Of a DNA stretch of 64,000 bases, positions 34,981 to 47,155 are shown piece by piece. A program made the translations under genes and the position numbers. A model generated the notes under the pieces. That model was not told the origin of the DNA, ran no database searches, and was given only the letters and a program-made list of their open reading frames with translations. The stretch lies in the NCBI GenBank assembly GCA_021229015.1, contig CM037778.1, positions 13,731,294-13,795,293 on the forward strand, in the 5' to 3' direction. This DNA comes from Solen grandis. Lineage: Eukaryota > Mollusca > Bivalvia > Adapedonta > Solenidae. The number at the start of each line of letters is the position of its first letter. Position 1 is the stretch's first letter.

Positions 34981-37567
34981 CAAGAGGGCCATGATGGCCC
35001 TGAATCGCTCACCTGAGTACCATTGCTTCAACTGATGTCAAGGTTTTTAAACAGACAAGGATTCTGATATAACTTAATCTAAAACATTTTACCCCTGACA
35101 ATACTACACACCAAATATCTAAGCAATGGGCCATATGGTTTCAGAGAAGACTTGGGCGCAGGGTCATTTATCACCGTAGGGCCAAGACTTTGAAAATCTT
35201 TGTAATGAACCATTAGATGCTACTACATACCAAAAATCTTAGCTCTAGGCCTTATTGATTCATAGAAGAAGATTTTTTAAGATTTTCCTATTTAACTCTA
35301 TGTAAAACAAGTGACCCCTGGTGGGGGTCATTTATCACCATAGCTATGATTTGTACAATCTTGGTAGTGGCCCATAAGATGATGCTACATACCAAATATC
35401 TAAGCTCTAGGCCTTATGGATTCATAGAAGAAGATTTTTTAAGATTTTCCTATATAACTCTATGTAAAACAAGTGCCCCTGGTGCGGGGTCATTTATCAC
35501 CATAGGGCTATGATTTGTACAATCTTGGTAGTGGCCCATAAGATGATGCTTCATACCAAATATCTAAGCTCTAGGCCTTATGGATTCATAGAAGAAGATT
35601 TTTTAAGTTTTTCTATATAACTCTATGTAAAACAAGTGACCCCTGGGCGGGGCCAATTATCACCACAGGGCTATGATTTGTACAATCTTGGTAGTGGCCC
35701 ATAAGATGATGCTACATACCAAAAATCAAAAGGCTAGGCCTTGTGGTTTCGGAGAAGAAGATTTTTTCAAGTTTTTCCTATATTAGCCTATGTGAAATCA
35801 AGTGACCCCTGGGGCGGGGCCAATTTTGACCCCAGGGTCATAATTTGTACAATCCTGGTAGACAGTCATAAGATCATGCTACATACCAACAAGAGGGCCA
35901 AGATGGCCCTAGATCGCTCACCTGAGAAAAGTATCATTCATTGCCTGTACAAAACAGATTGCTTCAGAATTAAGATGATGAGGTGAAACAATGTTCAGGA
36001 ATTTTCTGACCCCACCCACAAAAGATATCATCATGACAAACATTCTGCCAAATTTTGAGGATGATTGGACCAAAAATGTTGCCCTCAGAGTATAAACAAG
36101 ATTTTTCTAAGATTTGACCTACTGACCTACATTTTGATCCAACCTGACCCATTTTCAAAGGTTCAGATATCATCAGACAAACATCTGACCAGTTTGAGGA
36201 AGATTGATCAAAATGTGGCCTTTAGTGTGTAAACAAGATTTTTCTAAGATTTGACCTATTGACCTACTTTTCGGTCCGGCCCTGCCCATTTTCTAAAGGG
36301 CTCAAGATATCATCAAGACAAACATTCTGACCACGTTTGAGGAAGATTGGATTAAAATTGTAGCCTCTAGTGTGTAAACAAGATTTTTCTAAGATTTGAC
36401 CTACTGACCTACTTTTTGATCCAACCTGACCCATTTTCGAAAGGGTTCAAGATATCATCAAGACAAACATTCTGACCAAGTTTGAGGAAGATTGGATCAA
36501 AATTGTGGCCTCTAGTGTGTAAACAAGATTTTTCTAAGATTTGACCTACTGACCTACTTTTTGATCCAACCTGACCCATTTTCGAAAGGGTTCAAGATAT
36601 CATCAAGACAAACATTCTGACCAAGTTTGAGGAAGATTGGATCAAAAGTGGCCTCTAGTGTGTAAACATCAAAATTGTTGACGGAAGACAAGATTTTTCT
36701 AAGATTTGACCTACTGACCTACTTTTTGATCCAACCTGACCCATTTTCGAAAGGGTTCAAGATATCATCAAGACAAACATTCTGACCAAGTTTGAGGAAG
36801 ATTGGATCAAAATTGTGGCCTCTAGTGTGTAAACAAGATTTTTTCTAAGATTTGACCTACTGACCTACTTTTTGATCCAACCTGACCCATTTTCGAAAGG
36901 GTTCAAGATATCATCAAGACAAACATTCTGACCAAGTTTGAGGAAGATTGGATTAAAAATGTGGCCTCTAGTGTGTAAACATCAAAATTGTTGATGGACG
37001 ACAAGATTTTTCTAAGATTTGACCTACTGACCTACTTTTTGATCCAACCTGACCCATTTTCGAAAGGGTTCAAGATATCATCAAGACAAACATTCTGACC
37101 AAGTTTGAGGAAGATTGGATCAAAACTGTGGCCTCTAGTGTGTAAACATCAAAATTGTTGACGGACGACGGACGACTGACGACGGACGACGGACGACGGC
37201 CAACGGACAATCAAGTATCCCAAAAGCTCACCCTGAGCTATGCTCAGGTGAGCTAAAAATCAAAAGGCTAGGCCTTGTGGTTATAGAGAAGAAGATTTTT
37301 TAAATTTTCATTTTTAAAATCTATTTTTAGCTCCTGTGACCTAATTATGCAATGGACCAGAACCATTTATACAACTTTAGTAGAGCTTCATCCAAGGAAC
37401 ATTCCTGCAAAATATTTTTCAAATTGGCCAAGCCGTTTAGGAGGAGATGTTGTTTGAAGCAATTGTTGACGCCGGACGCACGCACGCACACACGCACGGA
37501 CGACGGACGCCGGACAAAAGGCGATCAGAAAAGCTCACCTTGAGCATGTTGTGCTCATGTGAGCTAA
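34981..37567 (+). mobile_element. family-1 element (body B), itself interrupted
   Basis: Start CAAGAGGGCCATGATGGCCC at 34981; end GAGCTAA at 37561-37567 after the hairpin AGCTCACCTTGAGCATGTTGTGCTCATGTGAGCT and a GCACGCACGC/GGACGACGG microsatellite. The body is about four units of roughly 164 bp (GCTACATACCAAA.ATC at 35384, about 35548, 35711 and 35878). Removing it leaves AACAAA joined to AAAGGGTTAG, which has the same six-A run as the intact paralogue at 32687-32700. There is no target duplication. A second family-1 element sits inside (35890-37256). Confidence 0.9.
35890..37256 (+). mobile_element. family-1 element (body C) nested in the previous one
   Basis: Start CAAGAGGGCCAAGATGGCCC; end CTCAGGTGAGCTAA at 37256 after a (GGACGAC)n microsatellite (about 37160-37210). 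The body is about seven units of 145 or about 166 bp (CATCAAGACAAACATTCTGA at 36311, 36456, 36601, 36766, 36912 and 37079). The longer units carry a 20-bp ATCAAAATTGTTGACGG insert. Removing it rejoins ACATACCAA to AAATCAAAAGGCTAGG, the same five-A junction as the neighbouring unit at 35714-35735. No coding sequence. Confidence 0.92.
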
Positions 37568-37893
37568 AAAGGGTTAGAAAAATAATAAAAAAAAAAAAAT
37601 AAAACAGAAGAAGAACAATAGGTTTTCGCACTGCGAGGTGCGAAAACCTAAATATTGATAAACATCAAAATCTCTGCTTTGTGCATATCTACCCAGTATA
37701 GTAATGACATTGCCCAAGTTCTGAAAAGATCAGGTCAGAAACATACAAGAAATTGCATTCACAAAGCTGAAATATCAACCAGCTACAGAGACTAAGTTTC
37801 AAGGGACACAAATCTTGTAAAATTCGATGAACCGGATAATCGCCACTTCATGCACATCTACCCATTATAGTAATGACATTGACCAAGTTTTAA
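37568..37893 (+). repeat. family-3 end and body-E repeat
   Basis: After the family-1 insertion the family-3 sequence resumes (AAAGGGTTAGAAAAATAATA) and closes with the hairpin AGGTTTTCGCACTGCGAGGTGCGAAAACCT (37620-37649). Body E then runs to 37893 (CTCTGCTTTGTGCATATCTACC, TGACATTGACCAAGTTTTAA), where the next family-1 element starts. Confidence 0.75.
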
Positions 37894-38325
37894 CAAGAGG
37901 GCCATAAGGCCCTATATCGCTCACCTGAGGGGTCTTGATGTATAGGCATTGAAGACAATTATAGCTTGTATTGAGGCTGTTTCGGTTAAAATTAACTAGT
38001 GCACTGTTAACCACCATGAAATAAAGTATATAACATAAGGAAAGATTAAAATTAGTATTTTATAAAGTCTTAACAGCTAAAATGGGACGTTTATGAAAAA
38101 CGCATTTTGAATTTCTTTTTTATTGATAAAATAACAAAAGAACCTTGTAAAATAACAAAAGAACATTGTAAAATATATTCACATAAAAAGGAACACATTA
38201 TTGTAGAGGAGAATATAATATTATGAGATCAAGATTTTTTTTTTAATTTGGTTGATGATGGTGAATGTACATTTCTTAAGGTCATAATTATAAGTATTTC
38301 CTTATGGCTTAAACATGCTTACTTA

Positions 38326-38674
38326 ACCCTTTCCCTCATATATATTAGAGGGCGCCGTGGTCCAGTGGTAACGTATCGGATTACGGATCCGAAGGTTGTG
38401 GGTTCGAACCTCGTTGGAGGCAAGAATTCTTCACGATCTTCCCAGGCGCAAAGTACTGGTCCAACCCAGGAACCGTCGAGAGGGACTAGTATAAGTTATA
38501 AGAACTTGTTTCCTAATCGACGTAAAATAAATAAATTTAAATTTAAATATATACACCATTTGACAACCTCACTGGGTACCACATAAAGCCTGATGTGCAG
38601 AAAACCACAGTTAAACCTTACCAATTTTAATGGTACATTCCTCATTTCCAAACGACTGAGGAGAGGGAAAGGGT
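38326..38674. mobile_element. MITE of the ACCCTTTCCCTCATA family holding a SINE
   Basis: The left end ACCCTTTCCCTCATA at 38326 and right end GAGGGAAAGGGT at 38674 are flanked by TA, as in the copy at 2053-2288. The right half (AACTGTGGTTTTCTGC-type text in reverse) also matches that copy. It is split after about 20 bp by the SINE. Confidence 0.75.
38346..38550 (+). mobile_element. tRNA-Arg-like SINE nested in the MITE
   Basis: The head GGGCGCCGTGGTCCAGTGGTAACG resembles a tRNA with an A box, the arm GATTACGGATC corresponds to an ACG (Arg) anticodon, and the B box GGTTCGAACCT follows. A roughly 100-bp body (CTTCCCAGGCGCAAAGTACT...) leads to an AAATAAATAAATTT tail. ATATATA occurs on both sides as a probable target duplication. 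The open frame across it is accidental. Confidence 0.8.
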
Positions 38675-39826
38675 TATGGTTTTGTCAATGATAAAAAACA
38701 CTTATTCTTATGGTAGTATATCATTATGACAATTTTGGTTTAAGAAAAAAAGTATCAAAGCAAGTCTAGAAGAAACTATTGAAGGCTGTATGGTGCAGAT
38801 TGGATAAAAATAAAATCACAAAATGTATAAGCATTTGGCCCTAAAACTGGCTGAAGAAAATGCAATTGCATAAAATGTAAACCAAATAAGCAAAAAAAAA
38901 AAATGTTACAAGACACAAGCATGTTTATCTACTCTCAGTACTAATCAAGAATAACATATATAATGTAAAAACTTGAGCAAACAAACCCTAGACCATTATT
39001 CGTTGAACAATTCTTGCACTATAATTTGCTGAACAATGTCATTTTATATTGATGACAATGATCAGACACTTCTGTGCTTCTGTAAAAATTTGGAGAGATT
39101 TGCATGAGAAATGTACAGTTGCACACAGAAGAAAAAACAAGTTTCAACTGAAAAATCTGGTTAACAAGGAAGTCTAGGAAAGGAGCATAACGCTATGAAA
39201 ATTGTCAAACTGGAAAAAACAGGTATTATTCTCCAGCAAGGGTCAAAGATATTTTGAAATTCTTAGTCATCCTGCTATATATGCTAAGAAGGCAAGAAAG
39301 ATAACTCACTTATCCTGCAATATAGACATAGAGGGCCAATTTTATGCAGAATGAGTGGAATTTTTTACCTCTGTCCAAGCTGACTTAATGATGCACTTTT
39401 ATTAAATTATGGATATAATCTGTAAAGAAATGTAGAAGTTGTGCACAAAAGAATGTATACAAAAGTAATAATGAAGGGGCATAACTGCATTAAAATTGGT
39501 AAACCATTTAACCCTGACAGAATGTGCAAGGGCACTGAGTGATTTTGGTTTTGCAAATGTTTGGGAATCTATTTAAAATGTAGGGGAAATTGCGCACAGG
39601 AAAAAATATTTCTTTATATATTAATTATGTGAAATAATAACAAAGGATTATAACACTAAAAAAATGGTCTAAAAGCTAAACGCTAATAAAATGCGCCAGG
39701 CCACTAACTGATGGTATGTTGGTAAAAGTTTGGGCCAAATTCATTGAAAAATGAAGGAGGAATTGTGCACAGAATATTTCCCTATATATTTATTCAGAAA
39801 TAACAAAGGACCTTTATACCATTTAA

Positions 39827-40295
39827 CAAGAGCTGTCCGTAATACAGCATGCTCGACTATTCAAAATACTTGTTGGTAAAATCAATAAATGTACCTTGCA
39901 TGCAAAACTTTTAACAAAATTTCTAAGTTCAAAAAGGGACCATAATTTGTAATATATTCCATTAAGAGTTATCTACCTTGAAAATATGATACATATACTG
40001 TACATATTAAAGATGTTTCAAATCAAATGCATGCCTGGATACTCAGATACAAACATGAAAGAACCTTGCATGCCAATCTTAACCAGAATTTCTAAAGACA
40101 CAATTTTTAATAAATTCCATAAACATTTATCTCCCTTGGTTGTCTGATGCCCCTAAACATATTCATAAACTTTCAAGTTAATAACATAAATGGTTTTTGA
40201 GGTAAAAGCTGGATAGTAACTTGCATACATAACTTTAACCAAAATTTCTAGTGCAAGCAAAACTTTAACCAAAATTTCTAAGTTAAAAGGAGCAA
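39827..40295 (+). mobile_element. family-2 element, 3' truncated
   Basis: Start CAAGAGCTGTCCGTAATACAG, then GCTCGACTATTCAAAATACT. The body units carry GCATGCAAAACTTTAACCAA and TAAAGATGTTTCAAATCAA. The GAATAGTCGAGCTAA end is missing; the sequence changes near 40295. Confidence 0.8.
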
Positions 40296-40563
40296 TTTTG
40301 GGCCAATACCATCGCGGCTACGCAAAACGTAGCTTTTTTGAAGCCCATCCCCATCCCAAATGCTGCGTTTTTTTTCTGTTTCAAAAAAAGCTTGACAAAA
40401 GCTGCGTTTATTTTGGGCTAATACCGCTGGATTTTAGCTATGCTTTTAGCTAAAAGCATACCTAATGCACAGCTTTTGCGAATCTTTTTTTGACACGGGT
40501 CGTTTCGTCCAAATACTGTTCGTACTTTCCAGGCTTTTTCCTGTTTTTCACAGGATATCATAA
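40296..40563. other. unidentified stretch between nested elements
   Basis: Contains GCTACGCAAAACGTAGC and the inverted words TTTTAGCTATGCTTTTAGCTAAAAGCATA. No gene recognised. Confidence 0.5.
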
Positions 40564-41857
40564 CAAGAGGCCCATGATGGCCCTAAATCGCTCACCTGAG
40601 ATAAATAGGTTGACCCAAGGAACATCTGTACCAAATTATTTTAAAATCTGGCCAGTAGTTTTGAAGGAGATGATTTTTAAAGTTTTGATTTTTTTCTTCT
40701 TCTTTTTGTTGCCATGGCAACCAGAGTTCTATATGGATCAAGTTTATTTTAGCAACTTTTGTGAAGGTTGACCCAAGGATCATTCCTGCCAAGTTTAATC
40801 AAATTCTGTCCAGTGGTTTCAAAGGAGATGTTGCTTAAAGGTTTCTTTATATACATATATGGCAAATAAGCCCCGCCCCTGGCGGCCATGTTTTTTTACG
40901 GATCGGAATAATTTTAGCAACTTTGGTAGAGGTTGACCCAAGGAACATCTGTACCAAATTATTTTAAAATCTGGCCAGTAGTTTTGAAGGAGATGATTTT
41001 TAAAGTTTTCATATTTTTTTTTTTTTTTGTTGCCATGGCAACCAGAGTTCTACATGTTAGCAACTTTTGTGAAGGTTGACTTAAGGATCATCCCTGCCAA
41101 GTTTAATCAAATTCTGTCCAGTGGTTTCAGAGGAGATGTTGTTTAAAGGTTTCTCTATATACATATTATGCAAATAAGCCTAGCCCTGGCGGCCATGTTT
41201 TTCTACGGATCGGAATAATTTTAGCAACTTTGGTAGAGGTTGACCCAAGGAACATCTGTACCGATTTATTTTAAAATCTGGCCAGTAGTTTTGAAGGAGA
41301 TGATTTTTAAAGTTTTCATTTTCTTTTCTTTTTGTTGCCATGGCAACCAGAGTTCTATATGGATCAAGTTTATTTTAGCAACTTTTGTGAAGGTTGACCC
41401 AAGGATCATCCCTGCCAAGTTTAATCAAATTCTGTCCAGTGGTTTCAGAGGAGATGTTGTTTAAAGGTTTCTCTATATACATATAAGGCAAATAAGCCCC
41501 GACCCTGGCGGCCATGTTTTTTTACGGATCGGAATAATTTTAGCAACTTTGGTAGAGGTTGACCCAAGGAACATCTGTACTAAATTATTTTGAAATCTGG
41601 CCAGTAGTTTTGAAGGAGATGATTTTTAAAGTTTTCAAATTATTTTTCTTTTTGTAGCCATGGCAACCAGAGTTCTTCATGGATCAACTTTATTTTAGCA
41701 ACTTTTGTAGAGCCTCACCCAAGGAACATTCCTGCCAAGTTTCATTAAATTCTGTCCAGTGGTTTCAGAGAAGATGTCGTTTAAAGCAAATTGTTGACGC
41801 CGGACGAAGGGCGATCACAAAAGCTCACCTTGAGCACTTTGTGCTCAGGTGAGCTAA
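40564..41857 (+). mobile_element. family-1 element (body A), four units
   Basis: Start CAAGAGGCCCATGATGGCC, closely matching the LINE-inserted copy at 19302. Body units of about 300-320 bp each carry GTTGACCCAAGGAACATC, TTGTTGCCATGGCAACC and CCCGCCCCTGGCGGCCATG. The end GAGCTAA is at 41851-41857 after GACGCCGGACGAAGGGCGAT. The small open frames are repeat translations. Confidence 0.9.
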
Positions 41858-41949
41858 AAATCAAGGCGTTCTCAAGACCGTGAATAGATTTTTTTAAATC
41901 TACAACTTTTTCCTGGTTTCCAGGAAGCGTGGGACCCCTGATTTGTAAA

Positions 41950-42899
41950 CAAGAGGGCCAAGATGGCCCTTGGTCGCTCACCTGAGAAAGATGATTGCTT
42001 AAGAAATAAAGATGCTTGAGTGTAAAAGTGAAATCTGGCTTTTTTTTTATGGTGAAATGGGCATAACTCCTAAATTTACAAGTCAATATCAGTTATAATT
42101 GAACCCGATTGTGAGATTATGGGCATAAACATTGTCTTAAAGTTTAAAAATGATTGTTAAAAAGATGAAGTTGGTAGAGAATAAACAAAGTGAAATCTTG
42201 CATTTTTTGAATATTAAAAGGGGCATAACTCCTAACCTTTTGACGGATTCAGCTTAATCGAACTAATAAGACCCATTGTAGTAAAGTTTGAAGATGATTG
42301 CTCAAAAGATGAAGATGCTAGAGTGTAAACAACTGAAATATGGCATTTTTTAATATTAAAAGGGGCATAACTCCTACCTAATGAGATTCAGCATAATCGA
42401 ATGGATTATGGAATTGCCATAAAGTTTGAAGAGGATTGCTCAAAAGATGAAGATGCTAGAGTGTAAACAACTTGAAATATGGCATTTTTTTAATATTAAA
42501 AGGGGCATAACTCCTGACCTAATGGTACGATATCAGCCATAATCGAACTTGGCCGTGATTTTATGGTTATAAACATTGATATAAAGTTTGAAGATAATTG
42601 CTCATGAAATGAAGATGCTAGAGTGCAAACAATGTGAAATCTGGCTTTTTTGAATTTTAAAAGGGGCATAACTCCTGACCTAATGTTCCGATATCAGCCA
42701 TAATCGAACTTGGCCGAGATTTTATGGTTATAAACATTGTTTTAAAGTTTGAAGATAATTGCTCATAAAATGAAGATGCTAGAGTGCAAACGAACAAATT
42801 GTGGACGACGGACGGACGGACGGACGCACGGACAGACGGACGACGGACGTTCATCGATCCTAAAAGCTCATCCTGAGCACACGTGCTCAGGTGAGCTAA
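41950..42899 (+). mobile_element. family-1 element (body D)
   Basis: Start CAAGAGGGCCAAGATGGCCC. The body consists of units related to the 161-bp repeat at 27121-27560 (GGGGCATAACTCCTGACC, AAGATGAAGATGCTAGAGTG). A (GGACGGAC)n microsatellite lies at 42802-42850, and the hairpin with CTCAGGTGAGCTAA ends at 42899. Confidence 0.9.
42802..42850. repeat. (ACGG)n-type microsatellite inside a family-1 element
   Basis: GACGACGGACGGACGGACGG followed by variants. The same position, just before the 3' hairpin, holds a similar run in most complete copies. Confidence 0.9.
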
Positions 42900-44086
42900 A
42901 AAAATAAATAAATTTGGCCTGTAATTTTGGAAAAGATTTTTATTTTTAAAGTTTTGCCCATAGCTAGATAATGTTTGTTTTTTTAGATTGCAGTTTAACC
43001 CCCCTTTTTTACCTCATGTGACCTAATTATTCAATGTACCAGAACCCATTTAAACAATATAATTAAAGGTCCACCCAATAAACATTTGTGCAAAATTAAT
43101 TCCAAATCTGGTCAAAGAAGATTTTTTTTTTTCAAGTTTTTCCCAGACATTATTTTAATGCAAATAAGCCCAACCCCCTGCAGCCATGATTTTTGACAGA
43201 TAAATCATTTGAACAATCTAAACAAAGGACCACTAAGTGATGCAGAATAACAAATACCAAAGCTCTATGGCTGGTGAATTTGGAGAAGAAGATTTTTAAA
43301 GATCTCAAAAATCTATTTCTAACTCTTGTAGCCTAATTTTGCAATGGACCGGAACCATTTACACAACTTTGGTAGAGGTTCACCCTATAGAAACATCCCT
43401 GCAAAATATTTTAGAAATTGGCCCAGCTGTTTCAGAGAAGAACATTTTTATTTTTACCAAGTGGTTTAGGAAGAGAAGTCGTTTAAAAGAAAAGTTGACG
43501 ACAGACGGACGGAAGCAAGGACAATGGACGACAGACAATGGGCGATCACATAAGCTCACCTTGAGCTTTTTGATGATTTGAACAATCTTGGTAATGGCCC
43601 ATTTGATGATGCTACATACCAAATATCTTAGCTCTTGGCCTTACGGTTTCAGAGTAGAATTTTTTTAAAGTTTTTCCTATATAACTCTATGTAAAACAAG
43701 TGACCCCTGGAGCGGGGTCATTTATCACCTCAGGGCCATGATTTGAACAATCTTGGTAATGGTTCATTAGACAATGCTACATACCAAATATCTAAGCTCT
43801 AGGCCTTTTGGATTTGGAGAAGAAGTTTTTTTAAGATTTCACTTTTAAAATCTATTTTTAGCTCCTGTGACCTAATTATGCAATGGACTGGAACCATTTG
43901 AACAACTTTGGTAGAGAGTCTGCCAAGGAACTTTCCTGCAAAACAATTTTGAAATTGGCCAAGTGGTTTAGGAGGAGAAAACGTTTGAACAAAAAGTTGA
44001 CGACGGACGCACGCACAGACGATGGGCGACGGACAATGGGCGATCACAAAAGCTCACCTTGAGCACTTTGTGCTCAGGTGAGCTAA

Positions 44087-44561
44087 AAAAAAGATTCATT
44101 CAGAAATGTAGGAGGAGTTGCGTTCACAAGGCTGCAATATCAATCAGCTACAGAGACTAAGTTTCAAGGGACACAAATCTTGTAAAAATCAATGAACCGG
44201 AAAATTGCCACTTCATGCACATCTACCCATTATAGTAATGACATTGACCAAGTTTTGAAAATGACCAAGTTTTGAAAAGATCATTCAGAAACGTAGGAGA
44301 AGTTGCGTTCACAAGGCTGCAATATCAATCAGCTACAGAGACTAAGTTTCAAGGGACACAAATCTTGTAAAAATCAATGAACCGGAAAATCGCCACTTCA
44401 TGCACATCTACCCATTATAATAATTACATTGACCAAGTTTTGAAAAGATTCATTCAGAAACGTAGGAGGAGTTGCGTTCAAAAGATACGGACATACGGCC
44501 GTACGGATGGACGGACAGACGGAGATGACGCTTATATACTACCGCCTCCGGCGGCGTATAA
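44087..44561 (+). repeat. body-E units and family-4 end
   Basis: TCATTCAGAAA.GTAGGAG recurs at 44096, 44281 and 44450. The spacings are 185, including a 16-bp local duplication, and 169. Then come a (GGACGGACAGACGG) microsatellite and the terminal hairpin TATACTACCGCCTCCGGCGG closing with CGTATAA (44534-44561). This parallels the family-1 end in layout but not in sequence. Confidence 0.85.
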
Positions 44562-46716
44562 AAATGAATATTTAATGAATATTTAATGAATATTTAATAA
44601 AGGTGGATGATAAATATTTCATATAAAGACTTTGAATATTAAAGGAAACAAGAAAACCACCTGGGTTGTTTTTTTTTTCTCTTAAAAATATTAGTAGCAC
44701 TTAATTCATGTGGTGACCATTTGTGTCAACTGAAATTAAAAAGAACTGGTTTCAAAGGATTTTTTTTTTTTTAAATTATCTATATTGAGTATATAAGGAA
44801 ACTAGCCAACCTCAATTTTCAAGGGACAATTTCATTTGAGCAATTTTTGGTTATGGCTATGAGGTAACCATTTGTGCAAAATGAAATTGAATGCTGACCA
44901 TTAGTTTCTGAGAAGATAATTTTTAAATTTTTGATAAATTCACTTGTTTTGGGTGCCATGGCACTGTTTTTACAATTTTTGTTAAGAAACACCAAAGGAT
45001 GATTCATCCCAAGTTTCTTCAATTTCTATCCAGCAGTTTCAGAGAAGATGTCTTTTAAAGCAAATTTTTTATGACAAATATAGGTTGATCCCTGTAACTT
45101 ACCTTGAGTATGTTGAGCTCTACTGAGTTAAGGAGGGGCATAATTGTGTCAAAATGAATTAAAGGGTTAGCTGCCCTTTTGAAATGGGTTCTTTTCTGCA
45201 AGTTTGAAAGAAATATGGTGGTATTTGAGAAAAAAAAGTAACCTAGAAAATTGTAGGTTGAGAAAAGGCCATAACTGTGCCAAAATGATTTCAAGGGTTA
45301 TCTGCCCTTATGAAATGTGTTCCTCTTTTTTTGATGATGAAGAATGTTCCAAATTTGAAGTGAATATGTATGACAGTTTCTGAGAAATTGACCTTATAAA
45401 AAAACTTAAGCAACCCAGAAAAGTTAAAGTGAAGGGCCATAACTGTGCAAAATTTAATTTTAAGGTTGCATATCTTTTTGATATGGGTTCCTTTTTTTGA
45501 AATACAGAGGTCTCACGATTCCTTGAGATTGGACAGGATTGGCAAGTTAACCCCAAGAAGAGCCATATTCAAGGAATCATTCAGATGTCAAAATTTCATG
45601 ATGACATTTGTTGATACCTAAATAGTTGTGTTTTCATTAATTATTTTGTTATGTTAGCCTTTAATTGATAGTATTTTTAAACAAAATATGTTTTTCCATT
45701 CGAAAGAATACCATGGGCATACTTATTAGACTTTTGTGTGAGAATTAAGTAAAATTAGACTTCGGTGTGAGAATTTAGTAAAAAAAATAAGTTGTTTATT
45801 TACTAATAATTTTATTAACAACCTTTCTTTAAGTTTCGAAAATGGTAGCGATGTGTTATTTTTACATGCTTGGAATAAACACCAACTATTATGCTGTTTT
45901 GCTTGATTGTGTGCAGCCCTCTTCTTTCTCTATCCATCTTTTATACAAACAAACAAACAAATTGGTTCCTTTAGGAGACCCATCACAGTTTGTTACATGA
46001 TCATTTGTGCGAAAATACGTTTTACACGGCTGTGTTGTTATTACGATTTGTCTTCTTACTCTCTAGAAGTTTGACGATGTGTGAAAACAAATACAAAGAC
46101 ATCTCGGGCAAGGTGTTAATGACAGAGACAGGTGGTCATGGGGCCTGGTTGCTAAAGACATACAGGTAGATTGGATAATGACTGAGCTCGAGGAATCCAA
46201 TATCGCATGTTTGAAAATTGACCTAATATTTATATAGATTAAGAAGGGCTAAATTGAGGGACTGAGCTTGTAGAGTCATCAACAGTATTCAATGAATCGC
46301 CACATTGAGGAATTGCAAGACCACTGTAGTGAACAAGTATTTCAAGTTAGAAGTGAATGTTTGTTTTTAGAAAAATGGACCTGAATGACACCACTGTCAC
46401 CGCCATTGCAAGGGTCATGACAATAGCTCCATTTTTTCTTCATAAAGTGGAGATAAAATTATTTGTAACAAATAATTTTTCATACAAATTTACTTTTGGG
46501 TCTAAAAACTTACGAGGATTACTGAACTGCACACCAACTGATATTCACAATCCTCTTATTCAGTTGTGCACTTTTGCAAATTCAGCCAATATTCTAATTA
46601 AATAGTACTACACTGTTCCCAGGAATAAACTTAATTGTTTAAAGTCTATCAAACCAAATTTGCCTTAGTGCCTATTTCTGGAAGTTCAAATCCTCTAAAA
46701 AAACTAGTGTTTTTAC
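44562..46716. other. non-coding stretch, probably intron
   Basis: Starts with three copies of TGAATATTTAA. It contains diverged repeats (45050-45560: GGCCATAACTGTGC, TCTGCCCTTATGAAATG units) and no exon that I can recognise. It lies downstream (minus strand) of the exon at 46717-46893, so it would be intronic if that gene continues. Confidence 0.5.
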
Positions 46717-46893
46717 CTTTTCCTTGTATGGTTCCGTGTCTAGATCAGGTCCCAGTGTGCCACGGTTCAGACGAACCTCTCGCTGCATCTTCTTGTAGTC
46801 ATTGAGGTTGTAGACCTTGTACCAGGGGTGTTCATTGGGATCCTTGTTCTTCATTTTGCTGTAGATAGCTGCATAGCCTTCTGCCAGAGACTT
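46717..46893 (-). CDS. single internal exon of a conserved host protein (minus strand)
   Basis: The exon is 177 bases, exactly 59 codons, phase 0 at both ends. Reading on the minus strand, the acceptor TTCTTTTTAG precedes AAGTCTCTGGC (46893) and the donor GTAAAA follows AAGGAAAAG (46717). The translation runs KSLAEGYAAIYSKM, then KNKDPNEHPWYKVYNLNDY, KKMQREVRLNRGTLGPDLD and TEPYKEK. It is hydrophilic and charged, with conserved-looking Trp, Tyr and Gly-Pro-Asp positions and no repeat character. It differs sharply in codon content from the AT-rich surroundings. I do not recognise the family with certainty; the DYKKMQREV...LGPDL block reminds me of C-terminal segments of ciliary coiled-coil proteins such as JHY. 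No partner exons were identified in the window. The exon call is strong; the family is a guess. Confidence 0.75.
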
Positions 46894-47155
46894 CTAAAAA
46901 GAATGGCAAATATTAAATTCTTTTACATCAAAGAAAACTATACTGTTGCCAAGGGGCAGACTTATACCCCCCACCCACCCAGGAAAAGGTTGCAGGTTCA
47001 ATTCCTACTCATGACAAACTTATATGGATTACACCTGTGTACGATTAATCAAAGCAGGTTTTGTTGGTATCCATCAAGTAGTGAAGAAGGAGCACACTTT
47101 AATAACATGTAATGTACATGAGATGCAAATTTGGTCAAAGGAGCATAATTTTAAA
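46894..47155. other. intron sequence upstream of the exon
   Basis: No coding features. It ends where a family-2 element begins. Confidence 0.5.

Larger units (their letters stand above)
37894..44086 (+). mobile_element. large family-1 element, multiply interrupted
   Basis: Start CAAGAGGGCCATAAGGCCC at 37894. The end CACCTTGAGCACTTTGTGCTCAGGTGAGCTAA finishes at 44086 after a GACGGACGCACGCACAGACG stretch. Flanks match body E on both sides (GACCAAGTTTTAA on the left, AAAAGATTCATTCAG on the right), so start and end probably belong together. Inside are a MITE with a SINE (38326-38674), a broken family-2 element (39827-40295) and two complete family-1 elements (40564-41857, 41950-42899). The own body is divergent, low-conservation sequence (38.7-39.8 kb and 42.9-44.0 kb) with body-B/A-like units. 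The pairing of start and end across 6 kb is an inference. Confidence 0.65.

Noticed and set aside
38248..38586. 112-codon plus-strand frame
   Set aside because: It runs through the SINE tRNA head and MITE; it is an accidental frame.
40490..41464. Plus-strand frames containing LTQGTSVPIYFKIWPVVLK, also seen at 19312
   Set aside because: Body-A repeat units happen to be open in one frame. Units carry stops in most copies and the frame is not kept across unit borders.
43261..44047. Possible separate complete family-1 element ending near 43570
   Set aside because: The text CTCACCTTGAGC near 43556 looks like half of a terminal hairpin, but the second arm and GAGCTAA are absent. It was treated as internal sequence of the 37894-44086 element.
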